Shown: in pieces, positions 1-7,960 of the stretch | Position numbering within the stretch: position 1 is the first letter of the stretch | Layout of the letters: each line of letters begins with the position of its first letter | Source: Pseudomonas laurylsulfatiphila | GTDB taxonomy: Bacteria; Pseudomonadota; Gammaproteobacteria; Pseudomonadales; Pseudomonadaceae | Direction: 5' to 3' | NCBI RefSeq assembly: GCF_002934665.1 | Contig: NZ_NIRS01000005.1 | Coordinates: 710,917-774,916, forward strand | Length of the DNA stretch: 64,000 nt | Translations under genes and position numbers: made by a program | Notes under the pieces: model-generated | The model's input: the letters and a program-made list of their open reading frames with translations, nothing else | What the model was told of the DNA's origin: nothing | Database searches by the model: none

Positions 1-720
1 CAGCTGTCCAAACGTGGCTATCAATGTGCACCGATCAACCTCGGCTCCAACACCGACCCTTACCAGCCGATCGAGCGCGAATACCAGATCACCCGCAAGA
101 CCCTTGAGGTGCTGCTGCGCTACCGGCACCCGGTGACCATCGTGACCAAGGGCTCGCTGATTCTTCGTGACCTGGACCTGCTGACCGAGCTCGCCAGCCA
201 AAGACTGGTCGCGGTCATGATCAGCCTGACTACCCTGGACGACGAGCTCAAGCGCATCCTCGAACCCCGCGCCGCAGCGCCCAAAGCGCGGTTGCGGGCC
301 ATCCGGGTGATGCGCGAGGCGGGTATCCCGGTCGGCGTTCTGTGTTCACCGATGATCCCGATGATCAATGACAGTGAACTCGAAAGTCTGCTCACTGAGG
401 CCCATGCGGCCGGGGCGCAGAGTGCCGCCTACATGATGCTGCGCTTGCCGCTGGAAGTGGCGCCACTGTTCGAAGAATGGCTGGGCGTCCACTATCCGCA
501 ACGGGCGGCGCATGTGCTGAGCCTGATTCGCCAGAGTCGTGGCGGTGAACTCTACGACAGCCGCTTTGGCGCCCGAATGCGCGGCGAAGGTCCCTTCGCC
601 GACCTGCTGGCACAGCGCTTTGCCAAAACCATCAAGCGCCTGGGGCTCAATCACCGGGAAGGCTTCGACCTGGACTGCAATGCCTTTTGTCCGCCCGGTC
701 GCCAAATGTCGTTGATTTGA
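1..720 (+). CDS. PA0069-family radical SAM protein, 3' part
   Basis: The reading frame is open from the first base of the window to a TGA at 718-720, so the gene starts outside. The visible 239 residues match the C-terminal part of PA0069-type radical SAM proteins: NLGSNTDPYQPIE, then YRHPVTIVTKGSLILRD, then an SPMIPMINDSE stretch, all on the (beta/alpha) barrel. The N-terminal CxxxCxxC cluster motif is not in the window, so iron-sulfur binding is inferred from the family. The substrate is unknown to me. The related SPL-like family includes spore photoproduct lyase, but that function should not be transferred here. Confidence 0.85.
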   Translation, partial: QLSKRGYQCAPINLGSNTDPYQPIEREYQITRKTLEVLLRYRHPVTIVTKGSLILRDLDLLTELASQRLVAVMISLTTLDDELKRILEPRAAAPKARLRAIRVMREAGIPVGVLCSPMIPMINDSELESLLTEAHAAGAQSAAYMMLRLPLEVAPLFEEWLGVHYPQRAAHVLSLIRQSRGGELYDSRFGARMRGEGPFADLLAQRFAKTIKRLGLNHREGFDLDCNAFCPPGRQMSLI

Positions 721-964
721 GGACAATTGGCCTATGGTTGAGTACTGAAGATCGCGCTCGTGCCTTAGGCTGGTCACGTTTTTTGTGACCTGGAACACGC
801 ATTCTAGAGCGTTTTATTCAGTTTCAATTAAGATTCGGCCGCTACCTTGTTCATCGAGTGACTGATGGGTCGAGATGTTTGGCCTGGATGTTTTTTAACC
901 AGCCACTGGCTTCACACCGGATCGCACGGGATGACTCCCTGAGCCCGCCAATGAGGATGAATTG

Positions 965-1696
965 ATGAGTGACAAGGATAAACAGCCGTTGGCTGCGTCG
1001 GCTTCAGCCCAACCCGAGGCCGAAACCGCCGATGCAGCGTTGCAGCATATCGTTGACGGCTTTTTGCATTTTCATCACGAGATCTTTCCTCAGCAGGAAG
1101 AGCTCTTCAAGAAACTCGCCACGGCCCAGCGGCCACGAGCGATGTTTATCGCCTGCGCCGATTCGCGCATCGTTCCTGAATTAATCACACAAAGCTCCCC
1201 GGGCGATCTGTTCGTGACCCGTAACGTCGGCAACGTTGTGCCGCCTTACGGGCAAATGAACGGTGGTGTTTCCACGGCCATCGAGTACGCCGTACTGGCT
1301 CTGGGGGTGCATCACATCATCATCTGCGGGCATTCCGACTGTGGCGCCATGCGCGCGGTACTCAACCCGGACAGTCTGGAGAAAATGCCCACGGTCAAAG
1401 CCTGGCTGCGTCATGCCGAAGTGGCCAAGACCATGGTGCAGGAGAACTGCAACTGCTCTAACGAAAGCGAAAGCATGCACATCCTCACCGAGGAGAATGT
1501 GATCGCCCAATTGCAACATCTGCGTACCCATCCGTCGGTTGCCTCGCGCATGGCCAACGGTCAGCTGTTTATCCACGGCTGGGTCTACAACATCGAAACC
1601 AGCGAAATCAAAGCCTACGACGCCGATCAGGGCTGTTTCCTGCCACTCAATGGCAGCCTGCCAATTCCCGTGGCGACGCCCAAAGCGCGCTTCTAA
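965..1696 (+). CDS. Beta-class carbonic anhydrase
   Basis: A 243-residue cytosolic enzyme interconverting CO2 and bicarbonate. The zinc ligands of the beta class are visible: Cys64 and the Asp66-Arg68 dyad in ACADSRI, and His123/Cys126 in GHSDCGAM. I chose ATG 965 over the TTG three bases earlier because AGGA at 954-957 sits 7 bases before it. The N-terminal 20 residues are Ala/Glu/Gln-rich and probably disordered. The next gene, a SulP transporter about 90 bases downstream on the same strand, suggests a bicarbonate uptake/hydration pair. This corresponds to PA0102 of P. aeruginosa by order. Confidence 0.95.
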   Translation: MSDKDKQPLAASASAQPEAETADAALQHIVDGFLHFHHEIFPQQEELFKKLATAQRPRAMFIACADSRIVPELITQSSPGDLFVTRNVGNVVPPYGQMNGGVSTAIEYAVLALGVHHIIICGHSDCGAMRAVLNPDSLEKMPTVKAWLRHAEVAKTMVQENCNCSNESESMHILTEENVIAQLQHLRTHPSVASRMANGQLFIHGWVYNIETSEIKAYDADQGCFLPLNGSLPIPVATPKARF

Positions 1697-1726
1697 ATCC
1701 TCCTAAATCATTGTGTGGTTTAGCCG

Positions 1727-1747
1727 AGGCTGCCGTTCAGGCAGCCT
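1727..1747. other. 8-bp hairpin between carbonic anhydrase and SulP genes
   Basis: Perfect inverted repeat AGGCTGCC (1727-1734) / GGCAGCCT (1740-1747) with a 5-base loop. No T-run follows, so it is a poor intrinsic terminator. It lies just before the SulP start and could be an mRNA processing or stability element. Confidence 0.4.
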
Positions 1748-1786
1748 GGCTTTGCCATGCCTGAAGAAAACTTCGGGAGACTCACC

Positions 1787-3313
1787 ATGCGTGCTGCTCG
1801 ACTCAAAGCTGTTCTGCCACGGGAGCTGTTGGCTTCGGTGGTCGTGTTTCTGGTCGCCCTGCCCCTGTGCATGGGCATTGCCATTGCCTCGGGGTTGCCA
1901 CCGGCCAAAGGTCTGATCACCGGCATCATCGGCGGTCTGGTGGTCGGCTGGTTGGCCGGCTCGCCGCTGCAAGTCAGTGGCCCGGCGGCGGGTCTGGCCG
2001 TTCTGGTCTTCGAATTGGTCCGCCAACACGGTATCGCCATGCTTGGGCCCATCCTGTTACTGGCGGGTTTGCTGCAACTGGTGGCGGGTCGATTGAAGCT
2101 GGGATGCTGGTTTCGGGTGACAGCGCCCGCGGTGGTGTACGGCATGCTGGCCGGGATTGGTGTGCTGATCGTCCTGTCCCAAGTGCATGTAATGCTGGAT
2201 GCCGTGCCCAAACCCTCGGGCCTCGATAACCTGACAGCCTTCCCGGCGGCGCTGGCTCAGGCATTGCCCACGTTTGGCTGGCAAGCCGGTTTGCTCGGTC
2301 TGTCGACGATTGCTGTCATGTGGCTGTGGGAAAAATTCCGCCCGCAATCCCTGCGCTTCATTCCCGGGGCGCTACTGGGTGTCGGTCTGGCCACGCTTGC
2401 CAGCCTGGTGCTGGCGTTGCAGGTCAAACGGGTTGAGGTACCGGCCAACCTGACGGAGGCCATTGACTGGCTGAAGCCGGTAGACCTGCTCAACCTGGCC
2501 GATCCGACATTGCTGATCGCAGCGTTTGCCGTGGCCTTTATCGCCAGCGCCGAAACCTTGCTCTCAGCCGCGGCGGTTGATCGCATGCACAGTGGCCAGC
2601 GCTCGGACTTTGACCGGGAATTGTCGGCGCAAGGTATCGGCAACATGCTGTGTGGCCTGCTTGGAGCATTGCCGATGACCGGCGTTATCGTGCGCAGTTC
2701 GGCGAATGTTCAGGCCGGAGCAACCACCCGATTTTCGACCATATTCCACGGCCTGTGGCTGCTGGCGTTCGTGCTGTTGTTGTCCAGCGTCCTGCAAAGC
2801 ATTCCGGTGGCAAGCCTGGCGGGTGTGCTGGTGTACACCGGTTTCAAACTGGTGGATCTCAAGGTCTTTCGGGGGTTGGGCCGGTATGGTCGGGCGCCGA
2901 TGTTCACTTACGCGGCAACCGCGTTGGCCATCGTTTTTACCGACCTGCTGACGGGCGTGTTGATTGGCTTTGGCCTGACCCTGGTGAAACTGGCGCTGAA
3001 AGCTTCGCGCTTGAAGATCAGCCTGATCGACCTGCCCCGGGAAGGGGAAATGGAGTTGCGCCTGACGGGCGCGGCGACCTTCCTCAAAGTGCCGGCGCTG
3101 ACCCGGGTGCTGAGCAGCATTCCGGTGGGTACGACGGTGCATGTGCCGCTCAATAACCTGAGCTACATCGATCACTCGTGTCTGGAGTTGCTGGAGGAAT
3201 GGGGACGAGCCAATGCGGGCAAGGGTTCGAAGCTGTTGATTGAATCGCGGGGGTTGAAGCGTCGGCTTGAGGGGCGGGTGCGGACGAATACCGGCGTCGG
3301 CGCGGCTGGCTGA
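1787..3313 (+). CDS. SulP family inorganic anion transporter
   Basis: A 508-residue inner-membrane transporter. It opens with a short basic cytosolic segment, then SulP hydrophobic helices including SVVVFLVALPLCMGIAIASG and the SGPAAGLAVLV signature. A short, degenerate STAS-like C-terminal domain runs from about residue 400 (VHVPLNNLSYIDHSCLELL). Start choice: ATG 1787 has GGGAGA six bases upstream, while the earlier in-frame ATG at 1757 has no clear ribosome site. Pairing with the upstream carbonic anhydrase favours bicarbonate as substrate, as in other SulP/carbonic anhydrase pairs and fusions. Sulfate or another anion cannot be excluded from sequence. Confidence 0.9.
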   Translation: MRAARLKAVLPRELLASVVVFLVALPLCMGIAIASGLPPAKGLITGIIGGLVVGWLAGSPLQVSGPAAGLAVLVFELVRQHGIAMLGPILLLAGLLQLVAGRLKLGCWFRVTAPAVVYGMLAGIGVLIVLSQVHVMLDAVPKPSGLDNLTAFPAALAQALPTFGWQAGLLGLSTIAVMWLWEKFRPQSLRFIPGALLGVGLATLASLVLALQVKRVEVPANLTEAIDWLKPVDLLNLADPTLLIAAFAVAFIASAETLLSAAAVDRMHSGQRSDFDRELSAQGIGNMLCGLLGALPMTGVIVRSSANVQAGATTRFSTIFHGLWLLAFVLLLSSVLQSIPVASLAGVLVYTGFKLVDLKVFRGLGRYGRAPMFTYAATALAIVFTDLLTGVLIGFGLTLVKLALKASRLKISLIDLPREGEMELRLTGAATFLKVPALTRVLSSIPVGTTVHVPLNNLSYIDHSCLELLEEWGRANAGKGSKLLIESRGLKRRLEGRVRTNTGVGAAG

Positions 3314-3321
3314 GGTACCTG

Positions 3322-3411
3322 TGTGGGAGCGGGCTTGCTCGCGAAAGCGGCGTGTCAGTCGAGATCAACGTTGAATGATTGACCGCATTCGCGAGCAAGC
3401 CCGCTCCCACA
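3322..3411. repeat. REP doublet (REPIN), GTGGGAGC family
   Basis: Two inverted copies of a 24-base REP unit, 3322-3345 and 3388-3411, are exact reverse complements of each other (ends TGTGGGAGC and GCTCCCACA), separated by 42 bases. Each unit contains its own small palindrome around GCTTGC. It lies between convergent genes (SulP on plus, hypothetical on minus) and could end transcripts from both sides. Confidence 0.9.
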
Positions 3412-3422
3412 GGTTTCAGGGA

Positions 3423-4073
3423 TCAAGCCGCCGGCTGATCCAGTTCCAGGCCTACGCCCAGGCGGCGGGACATGCACGGCCAGCGTTTCCATGCGGCGCC
3501 GGTGTCCGGGCTGTTGAGCTTCTCGCGGTAGGCTTCCACCGACTCCAGTGCGAAGCTTTCGTCGTTGAGCATCTCGTCGATGGCGTGATGCACCACTTCG
3601 TCCAGTTGGTTGGCGAACGACTCACCGATCAATTGGTGAGCAATCAGGTTGGCGACAGTCATGTCCAAGGGGATCAGTGGCTGGCCGAAATGCTTGATGT
3701 ACAGGTCGTTGACCTCTTCGACAAACCGGTGCGCCAGATAGGCTTCATCCAGCAGGCTGTCGAGCCCGACATGGCCGGCCATGATGGCTGGCGGCTGGAG
3801 GAAGTACTGCTCGGCGATTTTCAGCACCGGTTTGATCTGTGACTCGATGCCCGCTTCCCTGGCGACTTCATTGGCTGCATCCAGTAGATCGGGCACTTCT
3901 TCGATGTAGGCGGCGACAAATCGCGTCAGTACGCCGTTGGTATCGGCCTCCGGCAATTGGATCGCCGGGTGCAGATGAGGCAATTTACTTTCCAGCTGAC
4001 GCGTCAGCAGGCCGGTCTCGGCTTCGTGTTGTTGGGCTTTTTGGATCTGCTCGCGCAATGCGGCGGTGTTCAT
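3423..4073 (-). CDS. Conserved hypothetical protein (PA0104-like)
   Basis: A 216-residue soluble protein with no signal peptide or membrane segment. I place the start at ATG 4073 because a GGAG lies a few bases upstream on the minus strand; the open frame extends further to 4148 but without support. The sequence is acidic and helix-rich (AALREQIQKAQQHEAETGLLTRQ; IDEMLNDESFALESVEAYREKL). No catalytic motif is evident. By gene order, between the SulP transporter and coxB, it is the counterpart of PA0104. I do not know its function. Confidence 0.8.
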   Translation of the reverse strand: MNTAALREQIQKAQQHEAETGLLTRQLESKLPHLHPAIQLPEADTNGVLTRFVAAYIEEVPDLLDAANEVAREAGIESQIKPVLKIAEQYFLQPPAIMAGHVGLDSLLDEAYLAHRFVEEVNDLYIKHFGQPLIPLDMTVANLIAHQLIGESFANQLDEVVHHAIDEMLNDESFALESVEAYREKLNSPDTGAAWKRWPCMSRRLGVGLELDQPAA

Positions 4074-4274
4074 GAAAACTCCAGGAAACAAGGCAATGAA
4101 ATAGGGAAGACATAACTTAGCTGGCTTACGAAAAATGCTAAGACGCATTTGTCATAATTATTTCATCCTTGAGACGGCCCCGTTATATCGGTTTGCCACC
4201 ATTCGTCTGCATCCTTCTCCATTCGTGCCCTGCAATGCAAGTTAATGCTGTTTCAGATGATTTACGCCTTCGCA

Positions 4275-4302
4275 TTGCGAGGTCAGACGTGCTGTCTATA
4301 CT
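4275..4302 (+). promoter_or_regulatory. Candidate sigma70 promoter of the cox operon
   Basis: TTGCGA (4275-4280), 16-base spacer, TATACT (4297-4302). Transcription would begin near 4309, placing a 15-codon ORF first in the leader and coxB about 130 bases downstream. Sequence inference only. Confidence 0.4.
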
Positions 4303-4324
4303 CGGGGTGGAATGGAGTTAGCTG

Positions 4325-4372
4325 ATGACGCCCGACTGCATATGCAGCAAGGCCCGGTGCTCAAGTTCGTAG
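4325..4372 (+). CDS. Possible Cys-rich leader peptide upstream of coxB
   Basis: ATG at 4325 preceded 7 bases earlier by GGAG (4314-4317), ending at TAG 4370-4372. It encodes MTPDCICSKARCSSS, 15 residues with three cysteines including a CxC pair. It begins 23 bases after the predicted -10 box and ends 70 bases before the gene for the CuA subunit. Cys-containing upstream ORFs are known to control copper genes (CruR in Bordetella, CutF in Rhodobacter), which makes a metal or translation-coupled control role conceivable. Only the ORF and its ribosome site are seen; expression and conservation are unknown. Rare ATA codon at position 6. Confidence 0.35.
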   Translation: MTPDCICSKARCSSS

Positions 4373-4442
4373 TCTGATGCAGCCGCTCCCTTGCCGCAGG
4401 TGAAAGCCGGCGGGATAACAAGAACGATAAGGGGAACCCGCA

Positions 4443-5570
4443 ATGATGCGACATCCACATGTCTGGATGGGCCTCCTGTTGTGGTCGATTTTCAGTCAGG
4501 CGCAAGCGGCCTGGACTGTGAATATGGCGCCTGGAGCGACTGAAATCAGTCACGCAGTATTCGACCTGCACATGACCATTTTCTGGATCTGTGTGGTGAT
4601 CGGCATCATCGTTTTTGGTGCCATGTTCTGGTCGATGATTCTCCACCGCCGCTCGACCGGGCAGGTGGCCGCCAAATTTCATGAAAGCACTACCGTCGAA
4701 ATCCTCTGGACCATCGTGCCCTTCCTGATCCTGGTGGCCATGGCGGTTCCCGCTACCGCGACCCTGATCAAGATGTACGACGCCAGCGAGCCGGAGATCG
4801 ATATCCAGGTCACCGGCTACCAGTGGAAGTGGCATTACAAATACTTGGGCCAGGACGTCGAGTTCTTCAGCAACCTGACCACTCCCCAGGATCAAATCCA
4901 CAACAAGGAAGCCAAGGGCGAGCACTACCTGCTCGAGGTCGACAAGCCATTGGTGCTGCCGGTCGGCACCAAAGTGCGCTTCCTGGTGACCTCCGCTGAC
5001 GTGATCCACTCCTGGTGGGTGCCGGCTTTTGCGGTCAAGCGCGATGCGATACCCGGGTTCGTCAATGAAGCCTGGACCCGCATCGACAAGCCCGGCATCT
5101 ACCGTGGCCAGTGCGCCGAGTTGTGCGGCAAGGATCACGGCTTCATGCCGACCGTGGTCGAGGTCAAGGAAAAGGCCGACTACGAAAAATGGCTGGCCGA
5201 TCGCAAGGTCGAGGCCGCGCAGCTCAAAGAGCTGACCAGCAAGGAATGGACCCTCGACGAGCTCAAGGAGCGCGGCGACAAGGTCTATCACACCACTTGC
5301 GTGGCCTGTCACCAGGCCGAAGGCCAGGGCCTGCCGCCGATGTTCCCGGCACTCAAGGGCTCGAAAATCGCCACCGGACCGAAAGAAGGTCATCTGAGCA
5401 TTGTCTTCCACGGCAAGCCTGGCACCGCCATGGCCGCGTTCGGCAAGCAGCTCTCTGAAGTCGATATCGCAGCGGTCGTGACCTATGAACGTAACGCCTG
5501 GGGCAACAACAAGGGCGACATGGTCACGCCAAAAGAAGTGCTGGAGCTGAAACAGGCGGAAAGCAAATGA
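4443..5570 (+). CDS. coxB: Cytochrome c oxidase subunit II with fused cytochrome c (caa3 type)
   Basis: A 375-residue periplasmic-facing subunit that receives electrons at CuA. Features in order: signal peptide ending SQAQAA (about residue 23), two transmembrane helices (about 42-65 and 87-107), the aromatic YQWKWHY stretch, and the CuA centre (His189 and CAELCGKDHGFM: Cys224, Cys228, His232, Met235). A C-terminal cytochrome c domain follows with heme motif CVACH at 286-290. The fused heme domain makes this a caa3-type enzyme able to accept electrons from a c-type cytochrome or directly from complex III. First structural gene of the cox operon; the hypothetical leader peptide lies upstream. 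Confidence 0.97.
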   Translation: MMRHPHVWMGLLLWSIFSQAQAAWTVNMAPGATEISHAVFDLHMTIFWICVVIGIIVFGAMFWSMILHRRSTGQVAAKFHESTTVEILWTIVPFLILVAMAVPATATLIKMYDASEPEIDIQVTGYQWKWHYKYLGQDVEFFSNLTTPQDQIHNKEAKGEHYLLEVDKPLVLPVGTKVRFLVTSADVIHSWWVPAFAVKRDAIPGFVNEAWTRIDKPGIYRGQCAELCGKDHGFMPTVVEVKEKADYEKWLADRKVEAAQLKELTSKEWTLDELKERGDKVYHTTCVACHQAEGQGLPPMFPALKGSKIATGPKEGHLSIVFHGKPGTAMAAFGKQLSEVDIAAVVTYERNAWGNNKGDMVTPKEVLELKQAESK

Positions 5571-5597
5571 CCCGGTCTATTGCGCACGTAAGGAACC

Positions 5598-5620
5598 GGT
5601 CGGGGCTACGCACCCCGACC
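5598..5620 (+). other. GC-rich hairpin between coxB and coxA
   Basis: Perfect 8-bp stem GGTCGGGG / CCCCGACC with a 7-base loop (CTACGCA). No T-run, and coxA follows with its own AGGAGA site, so it more likely affects mRNA processing or stability than termination. Confidence 0.45.
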
Positions 5621-5652
5621 TGCCCAGCCCATCTGTTTGCAGGAGACAGGAC

Positions 5653-7245
5653 ATGACTGCTGTAATCGATGAACATGTTCATACCGCCACCGACCACGCC
5701 CACGGCCCCGCCAAAGGCCTGATGCGATGGGTGCTGACCACCAACCACAAGGACATCGGCACCCTGTACCTGTGGTTTGCGTTTTCCATGTTCCTGCTCG
5801 GCGGCTCGTTCGCGATGGTGATTCGCGCCGAGTTGTTCCAGCCGGGGCTGCAGATCGTCCAGCCGGAATTCTTCAACCAGATGACCACCATGCACGGTCT
5901 GGTGATGGTCTTCGGCGCGGTGATGCCGGCCTTCGTCGGCCTCGCCAACTGGATGATCCCGCTGATGATCGGCGCGCCGGACATGGCCCTGCCGCGAATG
6001 AACAACTTCAGCTTCTGGCTGTTGCCGGCGGCGTTCCTGCTACTGGTTTCGACCCTGTTCACTCCCGGTGGCGGACCGAACTTTGGCTGGACGTTCTACG
6101 CGCCGCTGTCGACGACCTACGCACCGGAAAGCGTGACCTTCTTCATCTTCGCCATTCACTTGATGGGGATCAGCTCGATCATGGGGGCGATCAACGTGAT
6201 CGCCACCATCCTCAACCTGCGCGCCCCCGGCATGACGCTGATGAAAATGCCGCTGTTCGTCTGGACCTGGCTGATCACGGCGTTCCTGCTGATCGCGGTG
6301 ATGCCGGTACTGGCGGGCTGCGTGACCATGATGCTGATGGACATCCACTTCGGCACCAGCTTCTTCAGCGCCGCCGGTGGCGGAGACCCGGTGCTGTTCC
6401 AGCACGTGTTCTGGTTCTTCGGCCACCCCGAGGTGTACATCATGATCCTGCCGGCCTTCGGTGCCGTCAGCTCGATTATTCCGGCCTTCTCGCGCAAGCC
6501 GCTGTTCGGCTACACCTCGATGGTCTACGCCACGGCGAGTATCGCGTTCCTGTCGTTCATCGTCTGGGCGCACCACATGTTCGTGGTCGGCATTCCGCTG
6601 GTGGGCGAGCTGTTCTTCATGTACGCCACCCTGCTGATTGCGGTGCCAACGGGCGTGAAGGTGTTCAACTGGGCCAGTACCATGTGGCAGGGCTCGCTGA
6701 CCTTCGAGACACCGATGCTGTTTGCCGTGGCGTTCGTGATCCTGTTCTCCATCGGCGGTTTCTCCGGACTGATGCTGGCCATCGCCCCGGCGGACTTCCA
6801 GTACCAGGACACCTACTTCGTGGTCGCGCACTTCCATTACGTGCTGGTGCCGGGAGCGATCTTCGGGATCTTCGCCTCGGCCTACTACTGGTTGCCGAAA
6901 TGGACCGGCCACATGTACGACGAAACCCTCGGCAAGCTGCATTTCTGGCTGTCGTTCATCGGCATGAACCTGGCCTTCTTCCCTATGCACTTTGTAGGGC
7001 TGGCGGGCATGCCGCGACGGATTCCGGACTACAACCTGCAGTTCGCCGATTTCAACATGGTGTCGTCGATCGGCGCATTCATGTTCGGTGCGACGCAGCT
7101 CTTCTTCCTGTTCATCGTGATCAAGACCATTCGCGGCGGCCCGCCGGCACCGGCTAAACCGTGGGACGGGGCTGAAGGCCTGGAGTGGAGCATCCCGTCG
7201 CCGGCGCCGTATCACACCTTCACCACGCCGCCGGAAGTGAAATGA
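5653..7245 (+). CDS. coxA: Cytochrome c oxidase subunit I
   Basis: A 530-residue catalytic subunit with 12 predicted membrane helices. It binds low-spin heme a and the heme a3-CuB site where O2 is reduced. Visible motifs: the helix II region around MHGLVMVFGAVMP, the WFFGHPEVYIMILP motif (CuB His crosslinked to Tyr; the Glu of GHPEV marks an A1-type proton channel), the HHMFVVG pair of CuB histidines, and VAHFHYVLVPGAIFG carrying the heme a3 and heme a histidines. Start ATG 5653 has AGGAGA about 8 bases upstream. Second gene of the operon, 82 bases after coxB. Confidence 0.98.
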   Translation: MTAVIDEHVHTATDHAHGPAKGLMRWVLTTNHKDIGTLYLWFAFSMFLLGGSFAMVIRAELFQPGLQIVQPEFFNQMTTMHGLVMVFGAVMPAFVGLANWMIPLMIGAPDMALPRMNNFSFWLLPAAFLLLVSTLFTPGGGPNFGWTFYAPLSTTYAPESVTFFIFAIHLMGISSIMGAINVIATILNLRAPGMTLMKMPLFVWTWLITAFLLIAVMPVLAGCVTMMLMDIHFGTSFFSAAGGGDPVLFQHVFWFFGHPEVYIMILPAFGAVSSIIPAFSRKPLFGYTSMVYATASIAFLSFIVWAHHMFVVGIPLVGELFFMYATLLIAVPTGVKVFNWASTMWQGSLTFETPMLFAVAFVILFSIGGFSGLMLAIAPADFQYQDTYFVVAHFHYVLVPGAIFGIFASAYYWLPKWTGHMYDETLGKLHFWLSFIGMNLAFFPMHFVGLAGMPRRIPDYNLQFADFNMVSSIGAFMFGATQLFFLFIVIKTIRGGPPAPAKPWDGAEGLEWSIPSPAPYHTFTTPPEVK

Positions 7246-7258
7246 ACACCTGGCCCTT

Positions 7259-7358
7259 TGTAGGAGCGAGCTTGCTCGCGATGGTCGTCAACGATAACGC
7301 TGGAAGCCTGATACCCCGCGGCGTTCTCCGGTTTTTCGCGAGCGGGCTCGCTCCTACA
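7259..7358. repeat. REP doublet inside the cox operon
   Basis: Inverted REP units at 7259-7281 (TGTAGGAGCGAGC...) and 7336-7358 (...GCTCCTACA), about 54 bases apart, between coxA and ctaG. The two arms differ at one position (GAGCTTGCTC versus GAGCCCGCTC). In mRNA this would form a large hairpin separating coxB-coxA from the assembly genes. Confidence 0.9.
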
Positions 7359-7383
7359 GGGGTTGGTGTAGAGGTTTGCAATC

Positions 7384-7935
7384 ATGGCTGACTCGATTTC
7401 GCTGAAGAAACTGGTCACCCGTCTATTGCTGGTCGTGGGGGCAATGTTTGTGTTCGGGTTTGCGCTGGTGCCGATCTACGACGTGATGTGCAAGGCCTTC
7501 GGCATCAATGGCAAGACCGCCGGGCAGTACGAGGGGGAGCAGACGGTCGACACCTCGCGGCAGGTGCGTGTGCAGTTCCTGTCGACCAATACCGCCGATA
7601 TGCCGTGGGATTTTTATCCCAAGCATGACGAACTGACCGCTAACCCGGGGGCGGTGAACGAGATGATCTTTATCGCCCACAACCCCACCGATAAGCCGAT
7701 GAGTGCCCAGGCCGTGCCGAGCATCGCGCCAAGCTCCGCGGCGGCGTACTTCCACAAGACCGAATGTTTCTGCTTTACCCAGCAAGTGCTGCAGCCCGGT
7801 CAACGGATCGAGATGCCGGTACGTTTCATCGTTGACCGTGACATGCCCAAGGATGTGAAGCATCTGACGCTGTCTTACACGCTGTTCGATATCACCGCCC
7901 GACATCCACCGGTAGCTGTAAACACTGGCGGTTGA
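7384..7935 (+). CDS. ctaG: Cytochrome c oxidase assembly protein CtaG/Cox11
   Basis: A 183-residue copper chaperone that delivers Cu to the CuB site of subunit I. One N-terminal membrane anchor (about residues 10-31, LLLVVGAMFVFGFALVPIYD) is followed by a periplasmic immunoglobulin-like domain with the conserved CFCF motif (TECFCFTQQVLQPGQ) that binds copper. The downstream EMPVRFIVD stretch is also typical of Cox11. Lies between the REP doublet and coxC. Corresponds to PA0107 by order. Confidence 0.95.
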   Translation: MADSISLKKLVTRLLLVVGAMFVFGFALVPIYDVMCKAFGINGKTAGQYEGEQTVDTSRQVRVQFLSTNTADMPWDFYPKHDELTANPGAVNEMIFIAHNPTDKPMSAQAVPSIAPSSAAAYFHKTECFCFTQQVLQPGQRIEMPVRFIVDRDMPKDVKHLTLSYTLFDITARHPPVAVNTGG

Positions 7936-7960
7936 GCGTGCCCGATAAGGAGAACAATAA

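Noticed and set aside
4296..5411. 371-codon open frame antisense to coxB
   Set aside because: It is a frame shadow of the high-GC coxB gene; its residues are His/Asp/Gly-rich without motifs and there is no ribosome site.
5727..7157. 476-codon frame inside coxA in another phase
   Set aside because: Arg/His/Asp-rich shadow of coxA, all codons explained by coxA.
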